Positions 19,384 through 26,342 are shown, counted from the first letter of the stretch. The stretch is 64,000 nucleotides of DNA from Elusimicrobiota bacterium (GCA_029008615.1 JAQXJI010000039.1:1-64000); one strand, 5' to 3'. The notes: a model not told the origin generated them from the sequence alone. A program made the numbers and translations.

Positions 19384-20040
19384 CTATATTTTACGTTCTT
19401 TTTTGGCGCGGACGGGGCGATATACGTCTATCACTTTGCCTACAAGGAATGTCGCCGCAGTTCTGATAATAGGCTCGCAAGCCGGATTATCCGGGATTAA
19501 TCTCACCTCGTCGCCGTGCTTGTACATACGCTTAACCGTGCTGTATTCGCCGTCCAAACGGGCGACTATTACATCGCCGTTGTTGACTGGCGCGTCAGGG
19601 TCAACGATAACATAATCGCCGTCATAAATACTGTTGCGCGGATCATCCGGGTCAACCATACAATTGCCGGTTATTTTTATGGCGAACTGATTAGGCCCGG
19701 TTTTGCGAAACGGCAGATAAGTTTCTGTTTCTTCAAGAATAAACTTTTCTTCCGTCGCCGAAGAAACCCCGCGGACAGGTATGTACGTTAGTTCTATTTT
19801 CCCTTCGACTATATTGTTTTGATTTTCTTTTTCTGCGTTGAAAATTTCTCTTATTTCCTCCTCTGACTTGTTAAATATCTTTGACATCTTTTTGATATTT
19901 TTTTCGCCTGGATTTTTTTTACCAGCCATCCACTCCGATATCGTAGGCGTAGAAAGTTTTAATAAAGAGGCTAATTTTGCTTGCGAACCTCTTAAATTTC
20001 CCTCATTAAATGCTGCTAAAAGCTGTTCTTTTTTATTCAT
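19384..20040 (-). CDS. cI: CI-like phage repressor (HTH plus S24 peptidase-like domain)
   Basis: I start at ATG 20040 (MNKKEQLL), which has GAGGA upstream, giving 218 residues; the longer frame crosses the early promoter. Residues about 1-65 are a Cro/CI HTH (GSQAKLASLLKLSTPTISEWMAGKK). About 100-210 is a LexA/S24 domain with DGDYVIVDPDAPVNNGD and the lysine in TVKRMYK. In this family a Ser in G-x-S-M attacks the Ala-Gly bond during induction. Here the sequence is GNCM, with Cys127 at the Ser position. A Cys may still cleave slowly or may leave an uncleavable repressor. It is divergent from the early promoter whose operator it probably binds. Confidence 0.9.
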   Translation of the reverse strand: MNKKEQLLAAFNEGNLRGSQAKLASLLKLSTPTISEWMAGKKNPGEKNIKKMSKIFNKSEEEIREIFNAEKENQNNIVEGKIELTYIPVRGVSSATEEKFILEETETYLPFRKTGPNQFAIKITGNCMVDPDDPRNSIYDGDYVIVDPDAPVNNGDVIVARLDGEYSTVKRMYKHGDEVRLIPDNPACEPIIRTAATFLVGKVIDVYRPVRAKKERKI

Positions 20041-20087
20041 TATTACTTTATTCCTCGTCGTGAAATAGGGAAATAAAAAATACTCCC

Positions 20088-20116
20088 TTGACATATTAGC
20101 TAACATTAGCTATTAT
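20088..20116 (+). promoter_or_regulatory. Early (PR-type) promoter with CI operator
   Basis: TTGACA (20088-20093) and TATTAT (20111-20116) are 17 bases apart. The spacer holds a 22-bp palindrome at 20094-20115, TATTAGCTAA-CA-TTAGCTATTA, with 9 of 10 arm positions matched. A repressor bound there would cover the polymerase site. Transcription should begin near 20123 and run right, away from cI. Confidence 0.82.
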
Positions 20117-20122
20117 TGTCTT

Positions 20123-20324
20123 ACAAGGTTTTAATCCGGTTCAAACCGGGTTAAGCTTAAATCCGCAATATGCGGCTTAGATATAGCGATAATTAGCAAA
20201 GTTTTAAAAATTTTCGGCCTGCCGCTAACAGGCTGAAACGGAATCCTATTATGGACGCCGCAGCTATATCTAAGACCGTATGGGCCCAACTTGACCGAGT
20301 GCAAGCCTATACGGTTTTTATTTT
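20123..20324 (+). ncRNA. Structured RNA from the early promoter, ended by an intrinsic terminator
   Basis: No convincing gene fills this stretch, but the RNA folds well. AATCCGG/CCGGGTT (20133-20152) forms hairpin 1 and CCGC/GCGG (20163-20175) hairpin 2. CTTAGATATAGC (20176-20187) pairs perfectly with GCTATATCTAAG (20263-20274). Inside that stem TTTCGGCCTG (20212-20221) pairs with CAGGCTGAAA (20229-20238) with one G-U. The terminator at 20275-20324 abuts the long stem. It could be a free small RNA, an attenuator controlling the early genes, or a put-like antitermination site as in phage HK022. A 30-codon reading frame at 20251-20343 overlaps it and is the competing explanation. Confidence 0.6.
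20275..20324 (+). terminator. Terminator upstream of the HTH/Xis-like gene
   Basis: ACCGTATGGGC (20275-20285) pairs with GCCTATACGGT (20305-20315), 10 of 11 positions, followed by TTTTATTTT. It lies between the early promoter and the first early gene, so early expression needs readthrough, antitermination or a second promoter. Confidence 0.72.
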
Positions 20325-20355
20325 AGCAAATTTGAGTAATTAAAGAGGATTCAAG

Positions 20356-20538
20356 ATGGTTAATGAGTATTTAACGACTAAGGAAGCGGCACAACTGGTG
20401 GGGTTTACACCACAATGGTTACGTTATTTGGCAAAGCTCGGCAGGGTGCCAGCCGTAAAGCCTTATCCCGGAGCGCGGAAGTACTTTTTTAAGCGCTCTG
20501 ATATAGAAAATTTAAAAGTTTCGGCAAAGGTAATTTAG
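20356..20538 (+). CDS. Small HTH protein (excisionase / MerR-type fold)
   Basis: 60 residues forming a single winged helix: TTKEAAQLVGFTPQWLRYLAK is the helix-turn-helix, PGARKYFFKRSDIENL the wing and last helix, as in the HTH_17/excisionase group. AGAGGA precedes the ATG. As the first protein gene after the early promoter it is placed like Cro or Xis; I cannot tell which. It could bind near attL with Int or repress cI. It is followed 8 bases later by the next small gene. Confidence 0.8.
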   Translation: MVNEYLTTKEAAQLVGFTPQWLRYLAKLGRVPAVKPYPGARKYFFKRSDIENLKVSAKVI

Positions 20539-20546
20539 GGGGGAAA

Positions 20547-20774
20547 ATGAAACCTTACGACGTGCAGTTGGATATCGGCGGAATAGTTCTAGAGGTTACC
20601 GGCAAATATACGCCGCCGGCAGCGGCTAATAAAAGCGGACACCCCGATACTTGGGAGCCGGAAGAGGCGGGCGAGTTGGATATCACAGAGGTAGCCTTAG
20701 ACGGCAAACCCCTTAAATGCGATTTAGCGGTTTTTAAGGCGGCGTGGGAAGAGCAAATATGGGAACGCCTGTAA
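20547..20774 (+). CDS. Small phage early protein, unknown function
   Basis: 75 residues, acidic. The start KPYDVQLDIGGIVLEVTGKYTP looks like paired beta strands. GELDITEVALDGKPLKCDL follows, and a short helix WEEQIWERL closes it. GGGGGGAAA before the ATG is a good ribosome site. I do not recognise the function; proteins of this size and composition are common in phage early operons and are often annotated only as hypothetical. Confidence 0.75.
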   Translation: MKPYDVQLDIGGIVLEVTGKYTPPAAANKSGHPDTWEPEEAGELDITEVALDGKPLKCDLAVFKAAWEEQIWERL

Positions 20775-20875
20775 GCTTTGTGTTTATTGCGCCCTTTGGC
20801 GCGACGGTAAACGTGAATTTAGCCTTTAGGTGGGCGTTAAAGGAGGGACACGATGTTAAAAGCTTTAAACGATAA
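20759..20875 (+). CDS. Possible small overlapping ORF (38 codons)
   Basis: The ATG lies inside the end of the previous gene and the frame runs 38 codons (MGTPVSFVFIAPF...), overlapping the next small gene in another frame. GGGAAGAG upstream could serve as ribosome site. It fills the gap between two better genes, which is the main argument for it. No family recognised. Confidence 0.35.
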   Translation: MGTPVSFVFIAPFGATVNVNLAFRWALKEGHDVKSFKR

Positions 20876-20969
20876 AGCCGGAGAAATTATAGATATCTTG
20901 CTGTTAGCCCTTACATTAAGCTTTATAGCCAAAGGGCTAATCCTTATAGGATTTGTGTTTTTTAGTTAA
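20853..20969 (+). CDS. 38-residue single-pass membrane protein
   Basis: A strong AAGGAGGGA lies 5 bases before the ATG. The product starts MLKALNDKAGEI and then has a hydrophobic helix of about 22 residues (IDILLLALTLSFIAKGLILIG), ending FVFFS. It is probably an inner-membrane micro-protein of the early region. Function unknown; phage micro-proteins of this kind can inhibit host proteases or block superinfection. Confidence 0.6.
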   Translation: MLKALNDKAGEIIDILLLALTLSFIAKGLILIGFVFFS

Positions 20970-21024
20970 CTTAGCCCGGCGGGAGGGCCGGAACCTAATT
21001 TTAGGTTTATTTCCCGTACGATTT

Positions 21025-21095
21025 CGCGGGGTGGTGTAAGGGTAACATGGCGGTTTCATAAGCCGCAGTTAAAGGTTCGACTCCTTTCCCCGCAA
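21025..21095 (+). tRNA. Phage tRNA-Met (anticodon CAT), initiator-like
   Basis: A full cloverleaf can be drawn. The acceptor is CGCGGGG with CCCCGCA, giving a C1-A72 mismatch as in bacterial initiator tRNA. The D stem is GTGT/ACAT. The anticodon stem is GCGGT/GCCGC with loop TTCATAA. The T arm is AAAGG-TTCGACT-CCTTT. Discriminator is A and CCA is not encoded. True initiators have three G-C pairs next to the loop; here the closing pair is T-G. Elongator Met or lysidine-modified Ile are alternatives, but both would need a 1-72 pair. Confidence 0.8.
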
Positions 21096-21149
21096 AGATT
21101 TTGGCTTAGGCCAAAAAATAAAACTAAAAACTGAAATAAATAACTGAAA

Positions 21150-21182
21150 CGCCGGGAGGTGGCTAGACACACTCTCCCGGCG
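21150..21182 (+). promoter_or_regulatory. Stable leader hairpin before the Sak4-like gene
   Basis: CGCCGGGAG (21150-21158) pairs perfectly with CTCCCGGCG (21174-21182), and GTG/CAC extends the stem inside the loop. It ends 4 bases before the AAAGGAG ribosome site region. With no T run it is not a terminator; a processing, stability or translation-control element is likely. Confidence 0.55.
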
Positions 21183-21199
21183 ATATAAAGGAGTAACAA

Positions 21200-22243
21200 A
21201 TGGTATTCAAGAAAGCTAGGAAGGAACAGGCTAAATTAAGATTAGCCTTAAGCGGCCCGAGCGGATCGGGCAAGACGTACACCGCGCTTACTTTTGCCAA
21301 ATATATAGGCAAAAAAGTGGCGGTAATTGATACGGAAGGCAACAGCGCGAGCAAGTACGCCAATTTGTTTGATTTTGACGTGGTCAATTTAACAAATTGC
21401 CATCCGAAAAATTTTATACAAGCCATTGATGAGGCCTGCAAATACGGCTATGACGTACTGATTATAGACAGCCTTTCGCACGCTTGGAATGGTAAGGACG
21501 GCATATTGGAACTGGCGGACAGAGAAAAGCTAAGATTTACAAATAAATTCCAAGCGTGGAGCAAAGTTTCGCCGCTTCAGACGGAATTTACCAACAAATT
21601 AATTACCGCTCCGATCAATATTATAGCCACCTTGCGCGTAAAGACGGCCTATGATATGCAAGAAGACGATAACGGAAAGAAAAAGCCGGTAAAAATCGGC
21701 CTTGCGCCGGTACAAAAAGAAGGCATTGAGTACGAGTTTGACATCTTGGCCGAAATGACGCCGGATAATACTTTTATCGTCAGCAAAACGCGCTGCCCAG
21801 AGCTTAACGGCTATATAAAACAACAGCCGGGTGCTGAAACAGCCGAAATTATCAAAAAATGGCTTAGCGACGGCGTTGCGCCCGAGCCGCAACAAGAAGA
21901 AGCCCCGGCCCGGCAAAGTGCGCCCGCGCCGGCCGTGAAAGAATCCAAAAAGATAATTTTCCCCACTTCCGTCAAAGCCGATAAAGCGGAACAGAATAAA
22001 GCCAAAGAAGATTTGGCAAAGAAGGGTATGTTTGAAGACACCGGCGTTTTGGAAAAAATAGCGGAAAAGCAGGAAAGCAGCGGGACGGTTTACGGATATA
22101 TTATATCCGGCCAGCCGGTAGGGTTTAGGAGTTATTCTTCCCGGGCGGCGGAGGAAAACAAGAAGTTAATCGGGCAGAAAGTGCTGTTTAAAGCACTTGT
22201 AGGGCCTAACGGATGCAATTTGATTTCAATACAAGGAGCGTAA
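21200..22243 (+). CDS. Sak4-like RecA-fold ATPase (phage recombination)
   Basis: 347 residues. The Walker A motif GPSGSGKT lies near residue 15, Walker B is DVLIIDSLSHAW, and the core of about 215 residues matches the compact RecA-like AAA_24/Sak4 group. Members anneal single strands with the help of a phage SSB. The C-terminal 130 residues are a Pro/Ala/Glu-rich linker and a small terminal domain (GTVYGYIISGQPVGF...). The next genes are a DUF669 protein, a RecB-type nuclease and a RusA resolvase, a standard phage recombination and replication set. Confidence 0.85.
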   Translation: MVFKKARKEQAKLRLALSGPSGSGKTYTALTFAKYIGKKVAVIDTEGNSASKYANLFDFDVVNLTNCHPKNFIQAIDEACKYGYDVLIIDSLSHAWNGKDGILELADREKLRFTNKFQAWSKVSPLQTEFTNKLITAPINIIATLRVKTAYDMQEDDNGKKKPVKIGLAPVQKEGIEYEFDILAEMTPDNTFIVSKTRCPELNGYIKQQPGAETAEIIKKWLSDGVAPEPQQEEAPARQSAPAPAVKESKKIIFPTSVKADKAEQNKAKEDLAKKGMFEDTGVLEKIAEKQESSGTVYGYIISGQPVGFRSYSSRAAEENKKLIGQKVLFKALVGPNGCNLISIQGA

Positions 22244-22245
22244 CT

Positions 22246-22710
22246 ATGAATTATGAAGTGGATTTAAACGAGTATGAAAGCGACGGGAGCCAGCAGTATT
22301 TAATACCCCACGGCGAGTATCTTATGGAAATTAAAGACGTTGTGCCGGGCGAAAGTAAAAAAGGCCTGCCGCAGCTTAAATTTAGGTTTGATTTAGTCAA
22401 TCTTCCCAAAGAGTGGGAGTACAACAGCAGGGTTTACACAACTATCACGCTGATACCCAAAGGCGAAAGAGGGCACGGGATAGCGGTGCATTTCCTTAAG
22501 AACTTGGGCTTTAAGCCGGGTGAAGACGGGGTAATGTCCTTTGAGCTTGAAGAATTTATGGGGCTTAAAGTTTTGGCAACGGTTTATCAGGAAAAAGGCA
22601 CGGACGGCAATACGTACAACCGCGTTAAAGACTTTAAGTTTTGGACGCCGGAAGAAGCTTCTTCCCAAGCCGAAGAAAGCGCGGACGATACGGACGAGGT
22701 TCCGTTTTAG
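22246..22710 (+). CDS. DUF669-like phage protein, probable ssDNA-binding partner
   Basis: I start at ATG 22246 (MNYEVDLNEYES), preceded by AAGGAGCG; the longer frame would overlap the upstream gene. 154 residues: ESDGSQQYLIPHGEYLMEIKD and PKEWEYNSRVYTTITLIP resemble DUF669, found beside phage annealases and polymerases, and the acidic tail SADDTDEVPF is like that of SSB proteins (a short acidic tip ending in PF). Binding of single-stranded DNA as the partner of the Sak4-like ATPase is inferred from both points. Confidence 0.8.
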   Translation: MNYEVDLNEYESDGSQQYLIPHGEYLMEIKDVVPGESKKGLPQLKFRFDLVNLPKEWEYNSRVYTTITLIPKGERGHGIAVHFLKNLGFKPGEDGVMSFELEEFMGLKVLATVYQEKGTDGNTYNRVKDFKFWTPEEASSQAEESADDTDEVPF

Positions 22711-22718
22711 GAGGATAA

Positions 22719-23468
22719 ATGTTTACTTTACCTAAACCTAAATATGAAGTTACGGCAAAATCTTTCCGCAATGCTCATATTTACAGCATTGACGGCGAGA
22801 AACTGCCGAGCGTAACTAAGATATTACAGATAATCGGCGGCGGCAAGATGAACGCCTTAATGATTTGGGCGCGCAGGGAAGCCCTCAAACTTGCAGAAAG
22901 CGAGCTTTTTAAAGCCATTGAGGATAACCGCACCTTAACCTATGAAAGCGTGTCGGAAATGCTGAAAGCGTGCGACCGCCAGCCGGATAAAATTAAGGAA
23001 GCGAGTGCAGACTTGGGCACCCGCGTACACGAAGCGATAGACGCTTATATTCTGGGCAAAGAGCCTGTTCTTGACGAGGAAAGCACTATCGGCTTTACCA
23101 ACTTCCTTAACTGGCTGAATATGCAAGGTATGGAACTTGTCAGCGGGGATATCCCGGTGGCGAGCAGAAGGCTTGGCTATGGCGGCAGGCTTGACGCTTT
23201 AGGACTTAAAGACGGGCGGCTCTTTGTGCTAGATTGGAAGACATCCAACGCTTTAAGGGAAGAATACCCCTTGCAGGTTGCGGCTTATGCGTATGCGTTT
23301 AAAGAGATGTACGGGCTCCCCGTCGCCGGGGCGACTGTAGTCCGCTTCGATAAAACGGATCCGAATATCTTTGAAGCCAAAGACATTGATATGACGCATG
23401 CTTTGGGAGCGTGGCTTTCGGCAATTGCGTTATACAGGAATATGAATCAGACTCTTTGGTTAGAATAG
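22719..23468 (+). CDS. PD-(D/E)XK exonuclease, RecB/Cas4-like
   Basis: 249 residues. The nuclease core reads GYGGRLDALG, then LFVLDWKTSNALREEYPLQVAAYAYA, which provides the Asp, the D-W-K and the downstream Gln-Tyr motif of RecB-like nucleases. An upstream GTRVHEAIDAYI gives the conserved His helix. It probably makes single strands for the Sak4/DUF669 pair. It starts 8 bases after DUF669. A GC-rich hairpin at 23489-23514 (GGGGCGG/CCGCCCC) follows the stop. Confidence 0.87.
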   Translation: MFTLPKPKYEVTAKSFRNAHIYSIDGEKLPSVTKILQIIGGGKMNALMIWARREALKLAESELFKAIEDNRTLTYESVSEMLKACDRQPDKIKEASADLGTRVHEAIDAYILGKEPVLDEESTIGFTNFLNWLNMQGMELVSGDIPVASRRLGYGGRLDALGLKDGRLFVLDWKTSNALREEYPLQVAAYAYAFKEMYGLPVAGATVVRFDKTDPNIFEAKDIDMTHALGAWLSAIALYRNMNQTLWLE

Positions 23469-23530
23469 CAGGGCTATTCTTGAATACCGGGGGCGGTGCC
23501 TCAGTCCCGCCCCTTTGGGAATAAAGAAAT

Positions 23531-23668
23531 ATGAGAAGAAACAAGAAAATCAACTCAAGAGGGTGGAGCCCGTTTTTTAAGAGCGGCAGTTCCGCCAAAA
23601 TCCGCCGCATAAAAGTAGGCGATTTTAGAGTTTACGCAAAGGTGCAAGATTATGAAAATCAGCTTTGA
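23531..23668 (+). CDS. 45-residue basic small protein
   Basis: The frame MRRNKKINSRGW... runs 45 codons and overlaps the start of the RusA-like gene by 17 bases. It is strongly basic with SSAKIRRIKVGDFRVYAKVQ, which may form two beta strands. It fills the space between the nuclease and RusA. Function unknown. Confidence 0.5.
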   Translation: MRRNKKINSRGWSPFFKSGSSAKIRRIKVGDFRVYAKVQDYENQL

Positions 23669-24053
23669 GGTTCTTGGACTGCCTAAGCCACAGGCCCGGC
23701 CGCGAGTGTTCCGGATGGGCGCAAAAATTGTTACGCACAGCCCAAAGACAAGCTGGTATCAGATTGTATATTGGGCGGCTGTGCAGCACAGGGCCAAAGC
23801 TGTATTAAATGGCCCGCTTAAAATGGAAATTACGCTGGTTCTTCCAGTTCCGCAGAGCTGGAGCAAGAAGAAAAAGGCCGCGGCCAAATATGTAAGCGTG
23901 CGGCCGGATTTGGATAATTACGCCAAAGCGGTGTTGGACGCGTTTAATAACGCCTGCGTGTGGAATGACGACGGGCAGGTGGCGGAGCTTATAATCCGCA
24001 AAATATACGGCGAAGAGCCAAAAGCGATTATCAGCGTTGAAGAATTGGAGTAG
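23652..24053 (+). CDS. rusA: RusA-like Holliday-junction resolvase
   Basis: 133 residues, the usual size. The N terminus ISFEVLGLPKPQARPRV matches the substrate-binding strand. The catalytic acidic cluster is in RPDLDNYAKAVLDAFN and WNDDGQVAEL, giving the Asp residues that bind Mg. RusA dimers cut four-way junctions made by recombination or replication. The gene belongs to the recombination operon and is followed 3 bases later by the next gene. Confidence 0.92.
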   Translation: MKISFEVLGLPKPQARPRVFRMGAKIVTHSPKTSWYQIVYWAAVQHRAKAVLNGPLKMEITLVLPVPQSWSKKKKAAAKYVSVRPDLDNYAKAVLDAFNNACVWNDDGQVAELIIRKIYGEEPKAIISVEELE

Positions 24054-24056
24054 AGT

Positions 24057-24773
24057 ATGGCAGGAAAAAGCAGCTTTGTCCTAAGAATAAGTTACGGCGA
24101 GATTTTTGCCGAAATGTCCGACAAACAGGCGGGAATGTTGATAAAGGCGATATTTAATTATGTTGCCGCTGGAGAAATCCCCGCATGGTTGAACGATATT
24201 GAAGCGAAAACGGCCTTTAAATTTATCAAGCAGGACATAGACTATGACACAGCCAAATACGACGAACTTTGCGAAAAACGCTCAGAGTGGGGCAAGAAAG
24301 GGGCTCAAACAAAAGCAAGCATAAGCCAGCATAAGCAAGCATATGCTAAACCCGCAAGCATAAGCCAGCATGATGATGTTGTTAGTGTAGTTGATGTTGT
24401 TAGTGATAGTGATAATAAACTACTTACCGCGGACAAAGCCGCGGGGCAAGCGGAAAAATCCCCAAAACCCAAGAAATTAAACAGCTTGCAGGAGTTTTCC
24501 AACCGGGTAATTGCGGAATTTGAGGATTTACACACGCAAGACCAGATAGCCGTTTGGTTTAAGCGAAATTGCCGTAATTTATCGGACATCTTGAAGTTTT
24601 GCGGCGGGGATATTGATATCGCCCTTGAATGCATAGCCGTTTGCGTCGAGCGTTTGGAAAAAGCCGGGCTTAAAGGCGGGTATGAAGCCGTCTGCAGGAA
24701 CTTGCCCGACTATTACCGTGAAGCCTGCCAAAGAGTTAAAGCGAGGGCAAAAAATGCACAGGAAAACAACTGA
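24057..24773 (+). CDS. DUF6291-like phage replication-region protein
   Basis: 238 residues. Residues about 1-80 (SFVLRISYGEIFAEMSDKQAGMLIKAIFNY) match the DUF6291-type N-terminal module found in phage replication proteins. A Ser/Gln-rich linker with near-repeats (ASISQHKQAYAKPASISQHD) follows. The C-terminal half is helical (SLQEFSNRVIAEFEDLHT...). The layout of N-terminal DNA-binding module, linker and helical tail is that of phage replication initiators or helicase loaders. This role is inferred. Confidence 0.7.
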   Translation: MAGKSSFVLRISYGEIFAEMSDKQAGMLIKAIFNYVAAGEIPAWLNDIEAKTAFKFIKQDIDYDTAKYDELCEKRSEWGKKGAQTKASISQHKQAYAKPASISQHDDVVSVVDVVSDSDNKLLTADKAAGQAEKSPKPKKLNSLQEFSNRVIAEFEDLHTQDQIAVWFKRNCRNLSDILKFCGGDIDIALECIAVCVERLEKAGLKGGYEAVCRNLPDYYREACQRVKARAKNAQENN

Positions 24774-25173
24774 AGATATTTTTAAAACGCCGCCGGCAAA
24801 CGCTTGCAATAAGTGCTGGCAAGATAAGCACGGCGTTTATATGAGCCTGCCGGTTTTCTTGGAGCCGGAAGATTCTTCCAAGCCGCATATCCTGCTTTGT
24901 TATAAGGCGGTTTGCCCAATTTGCGGCGACGTTAAGATTTATAGCCGGGCGGTGGATTTCCCCAAAGCGGGCATTTACCGCTTAAGCGGCGATATCCCGG
25001 ATTTTAATTTGCGGTTTTGGCCCGAACTTAAAGGCATAGACTTTAACGGTTTTAAAGCCCTTATGCTGGCAGAGCCGAAGCGGCAATATTACGCCTTTGA
25101 GGATTTGCCGGCACTGGACAGCGGGCACCGAGCGGAGTTTTACGAGCCTGAAGCCGCGGGGCTTTATGTTTAG
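24754..25173 (+). CDS. Unknown phage protein with possible zinc site
   Basis: Start ATG 24754 (MHRKTTEDIFKTPP), overlapping the previous gene by 20 bases; 139 residues. CNKCWQ near residue 16 and CPICGD near 58 are two CxxC pairs that could hold one zinc ion. The middle (YSRAVDFPKAGIYRLSGDIPDF) has no family I know. It is the last gene before a repeat-rich intergenic segment. Confidence 0.65.
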   Translation: MHRKTTEDIFKTPPANACNKCWQDKHGVYMSLPVFLEPEDSSKPHILLCYKAVCPICGDVKIYSRAVDFPKAGIYRLSGDIPDFNLRFWPELKGIDFNGFKALMLAEPKRQYYAFEDLPALDSGHRAEFYEPEAAGLYV

Positions 25174-25248
25174 AACAGGATATAGAACAGAAAAATGATT
25201 TAGAACGTCTAAACGGCGATGAACGGCGTTCACTTAGCGTTTTGTTCT
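25171..25248 (+). repeat. Iteron-like repeats before the DUF4406 gene
   Basis: TAGAACAG occurs at 25171-25178 and 25183-25190 (12-base period), TAGAACG at 25201-25207, and the inverse TGTTCTA at 25242-25248. AACGGCG is repeated at 25211-25217 and 25221-25227. The outer ATAGAACA and TGTTCTAT copies could close a stem. This is an operator cluster or replication-origin iterons. Confidence 0.45.
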
Positions 25249-25270
25249 ATAAATTTTGAGGAGTTTTAAA

Positions 25271-25582
25271 ATGAAAAAGATAAAAGTTTATATTTCGTCC
25301 GCAATGACCAGGCAGAAGGGTTTTAATTATCCGGCTTTTAACAAAAAGGCTGAAGAGCTGAGGAATCTGGGTTTTGATGTTATTAATCCTACAAAAATCG
25401 GCGAAGAATACGGCTTTGGCAGACCTCATAGCTTTTATATGCGCAAAGCCCTTGAAATGCTTTTAGGAGCGGATATTCTGCTGGTGTTCGGCAATATCGC
25501 CGGGAGCAGGGGCGTTGAATTTGAAGTTACCGTCGCCAAGATGTTGGACATTCCGATCTGGCGGGAGGTTGCCAATGACTAA
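25271..25582 (+). CDS. DUF4406-like protein (nucleoside deoxyribosyltransferase fold)
   Basis: 103 residues from ATG 25271. The order KVYISSAMT, FNKKAEELRNLGFDVINPTKI, ALEMLLGADILLVFGNIAGSRGVEFEVTVAKML is that of DUF4406/DUF1937, relatives of nucleoside 2-deoxyribosyltransferase. The SRGVEFE glutamate matches the position of the catalytic acid in that fold. Phages use such proteins in nucleotide metabolism; the exact substrate is unknown. Confidence 0.82.
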   Translation: MKKIKVYISSAMTRQKGFNYPAFNKKAEELRNLGFDVINPTKIGEEYGFGRPHSFYMRKALEMLLGADILLVFGNIAGSRGVEFEVTVAKMLDIPIWREVAND

Positions 25583-25655
25583 GGCTGCGTTTATCTTAAC
25601 GCTTTTGGTTGTATGGGTTTTCTGCGAGGTTATTTATGCGAAAAAAGAAATTTGA
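25575..25655 (+). CDS. 26-residue membrane micro-protein
   Basis: ATG inside the last codons of the previous gene (GGGAGGTT upstream). The product MTKAAFILTLLVVWVFCEVIYAKKEI is a single hydrophobic helix with charged ends. Small size makes it uncertain, but the ribosome site and the tight overlap on both sides argue for it. Confidence 0.45.
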   Translation: MTKAAFILTLLVVWVFCEVIYAKKEI

Positions 25656-25731
25656 CAAGTGTAAAAAATGCCCGGCTTCTTTTTATGGCCGGCCTTGCGC
25701 CGACGTCGATTTTTGCGGGGTAAAAAAATGA
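25636..25731 (+). CDS. 31-residue four-cysteine micro-protein
   Basis: Starts inside the previous frame and ends in an ATGA overlap with the cytosine methyltransferase. The sequence has CKKCP, PCADVDFC and many Lys, so a single zinc knuckle is plausible. The four-base coupling to the next gene supports translation. Confidence 0.5.
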   Translation: MRKKKFDKCKKCPASFYGRPCADVDFCGVKK

Positions 25732-26342
25732 AAGTCTTAAACTTATACGCCGGTATCGGCGGAAACAGGAAGCTTTGGCCGGATACTCTGCCAAACGGCG
25801 AAAAGGTGGAAATTACAGCGGTAGAGATTGACCCTCAAATCGCGGAGTGTTATAAGAGACATTTCCCGAATGACACCGTAATTATCGGCGACGCACACCA
25901 ATACTTGCTTGAGCATTTTAAAGAGTTTAATTTTATTTGGAGCTCTCCGCCGTGTCAAACTCATAGCAGGGCGCTCCAAGTTCAAGCCGGGAATCGTCTG
26001 TCGGCTAAATATCCGGATATGAAGCTGTGGCAAGAAATAATTTTTTTAAAACATCATGCCAAAAGCAATTATGTTGTTGAAAATGTTATTCCCTACTATA
26101 AACCGTTAATTGAGCCTAGCTTTGCCATACACAGACATTTGTTTTGGAGCGACAAATTTATGTTTACGGTTGATTTTGATTCTCTAAACTTGGAATATCT
26201 TCGCGTTGGGGAAGCGGAAAAAACGCTGGGCTTTGACGTGAGCAATATCGCAGCTTCAAAAAAGCGTCAAGTGTTGCGCAATTGCGTTTTGCCGGAACTT
26301 GGAAAATATGTTTTTCAAAATGTTGTAGGAGTGGAAAAATGA
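25728..26342 (+). CDS. Compact C5-cytosine DNA methyltransferase
   Basis: 204 residues from ATG 25728, short for the family. Motif I is LNLYAGIGG, motif II VEIDP, motif III IGDAHQY, motif IV with the catalytic Cys is SSPPCQTHS, motif VI is YVVENV, and QVLRNCVLPELGKYVF resembles the closing motif. The target-recognition region between is minimal, so specificity or activity may depend on a partner or be relaxed. It probably protects phage DNA from restriction. It is coupled by ATGA overlaps on both sides. Confidence 0.83.
   Translation: MKVLNLYAGIGGNRKLWPDTLPNGEKVEITAVEIDPQIAECYKRHFPNDTVIIGDAHQYLLEHFKEFNFIWSSPPCQTHSRALQVQAGNRLSAKYPDMKLWQEIIFLKHHAKSNYVVENVIPYYKPLIEPSFAIHRHLFWSDKFMFTVDFDSLNLEYLRVGEAEKTLGFDVSNIAASKKRQVLRNCVLPELGKYVFQNVVGVEK

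Noticed and set aside
20251-20343. A 30-codon gene MDAAAISKTVWAQL...
   Set aside because: It overlaps the 12-bp long-range stem and the terminator, has only a weak GGA before it and no known family. I keep it as the rival to the structured RNA.
23489-23514. GC-rich hairpin after the RecB-like nuclease as a terminator
   Set aside because: A strong stem, but followed by only TTT and then GGGA, and the next genes look co-transcribed; it may be a stability element.
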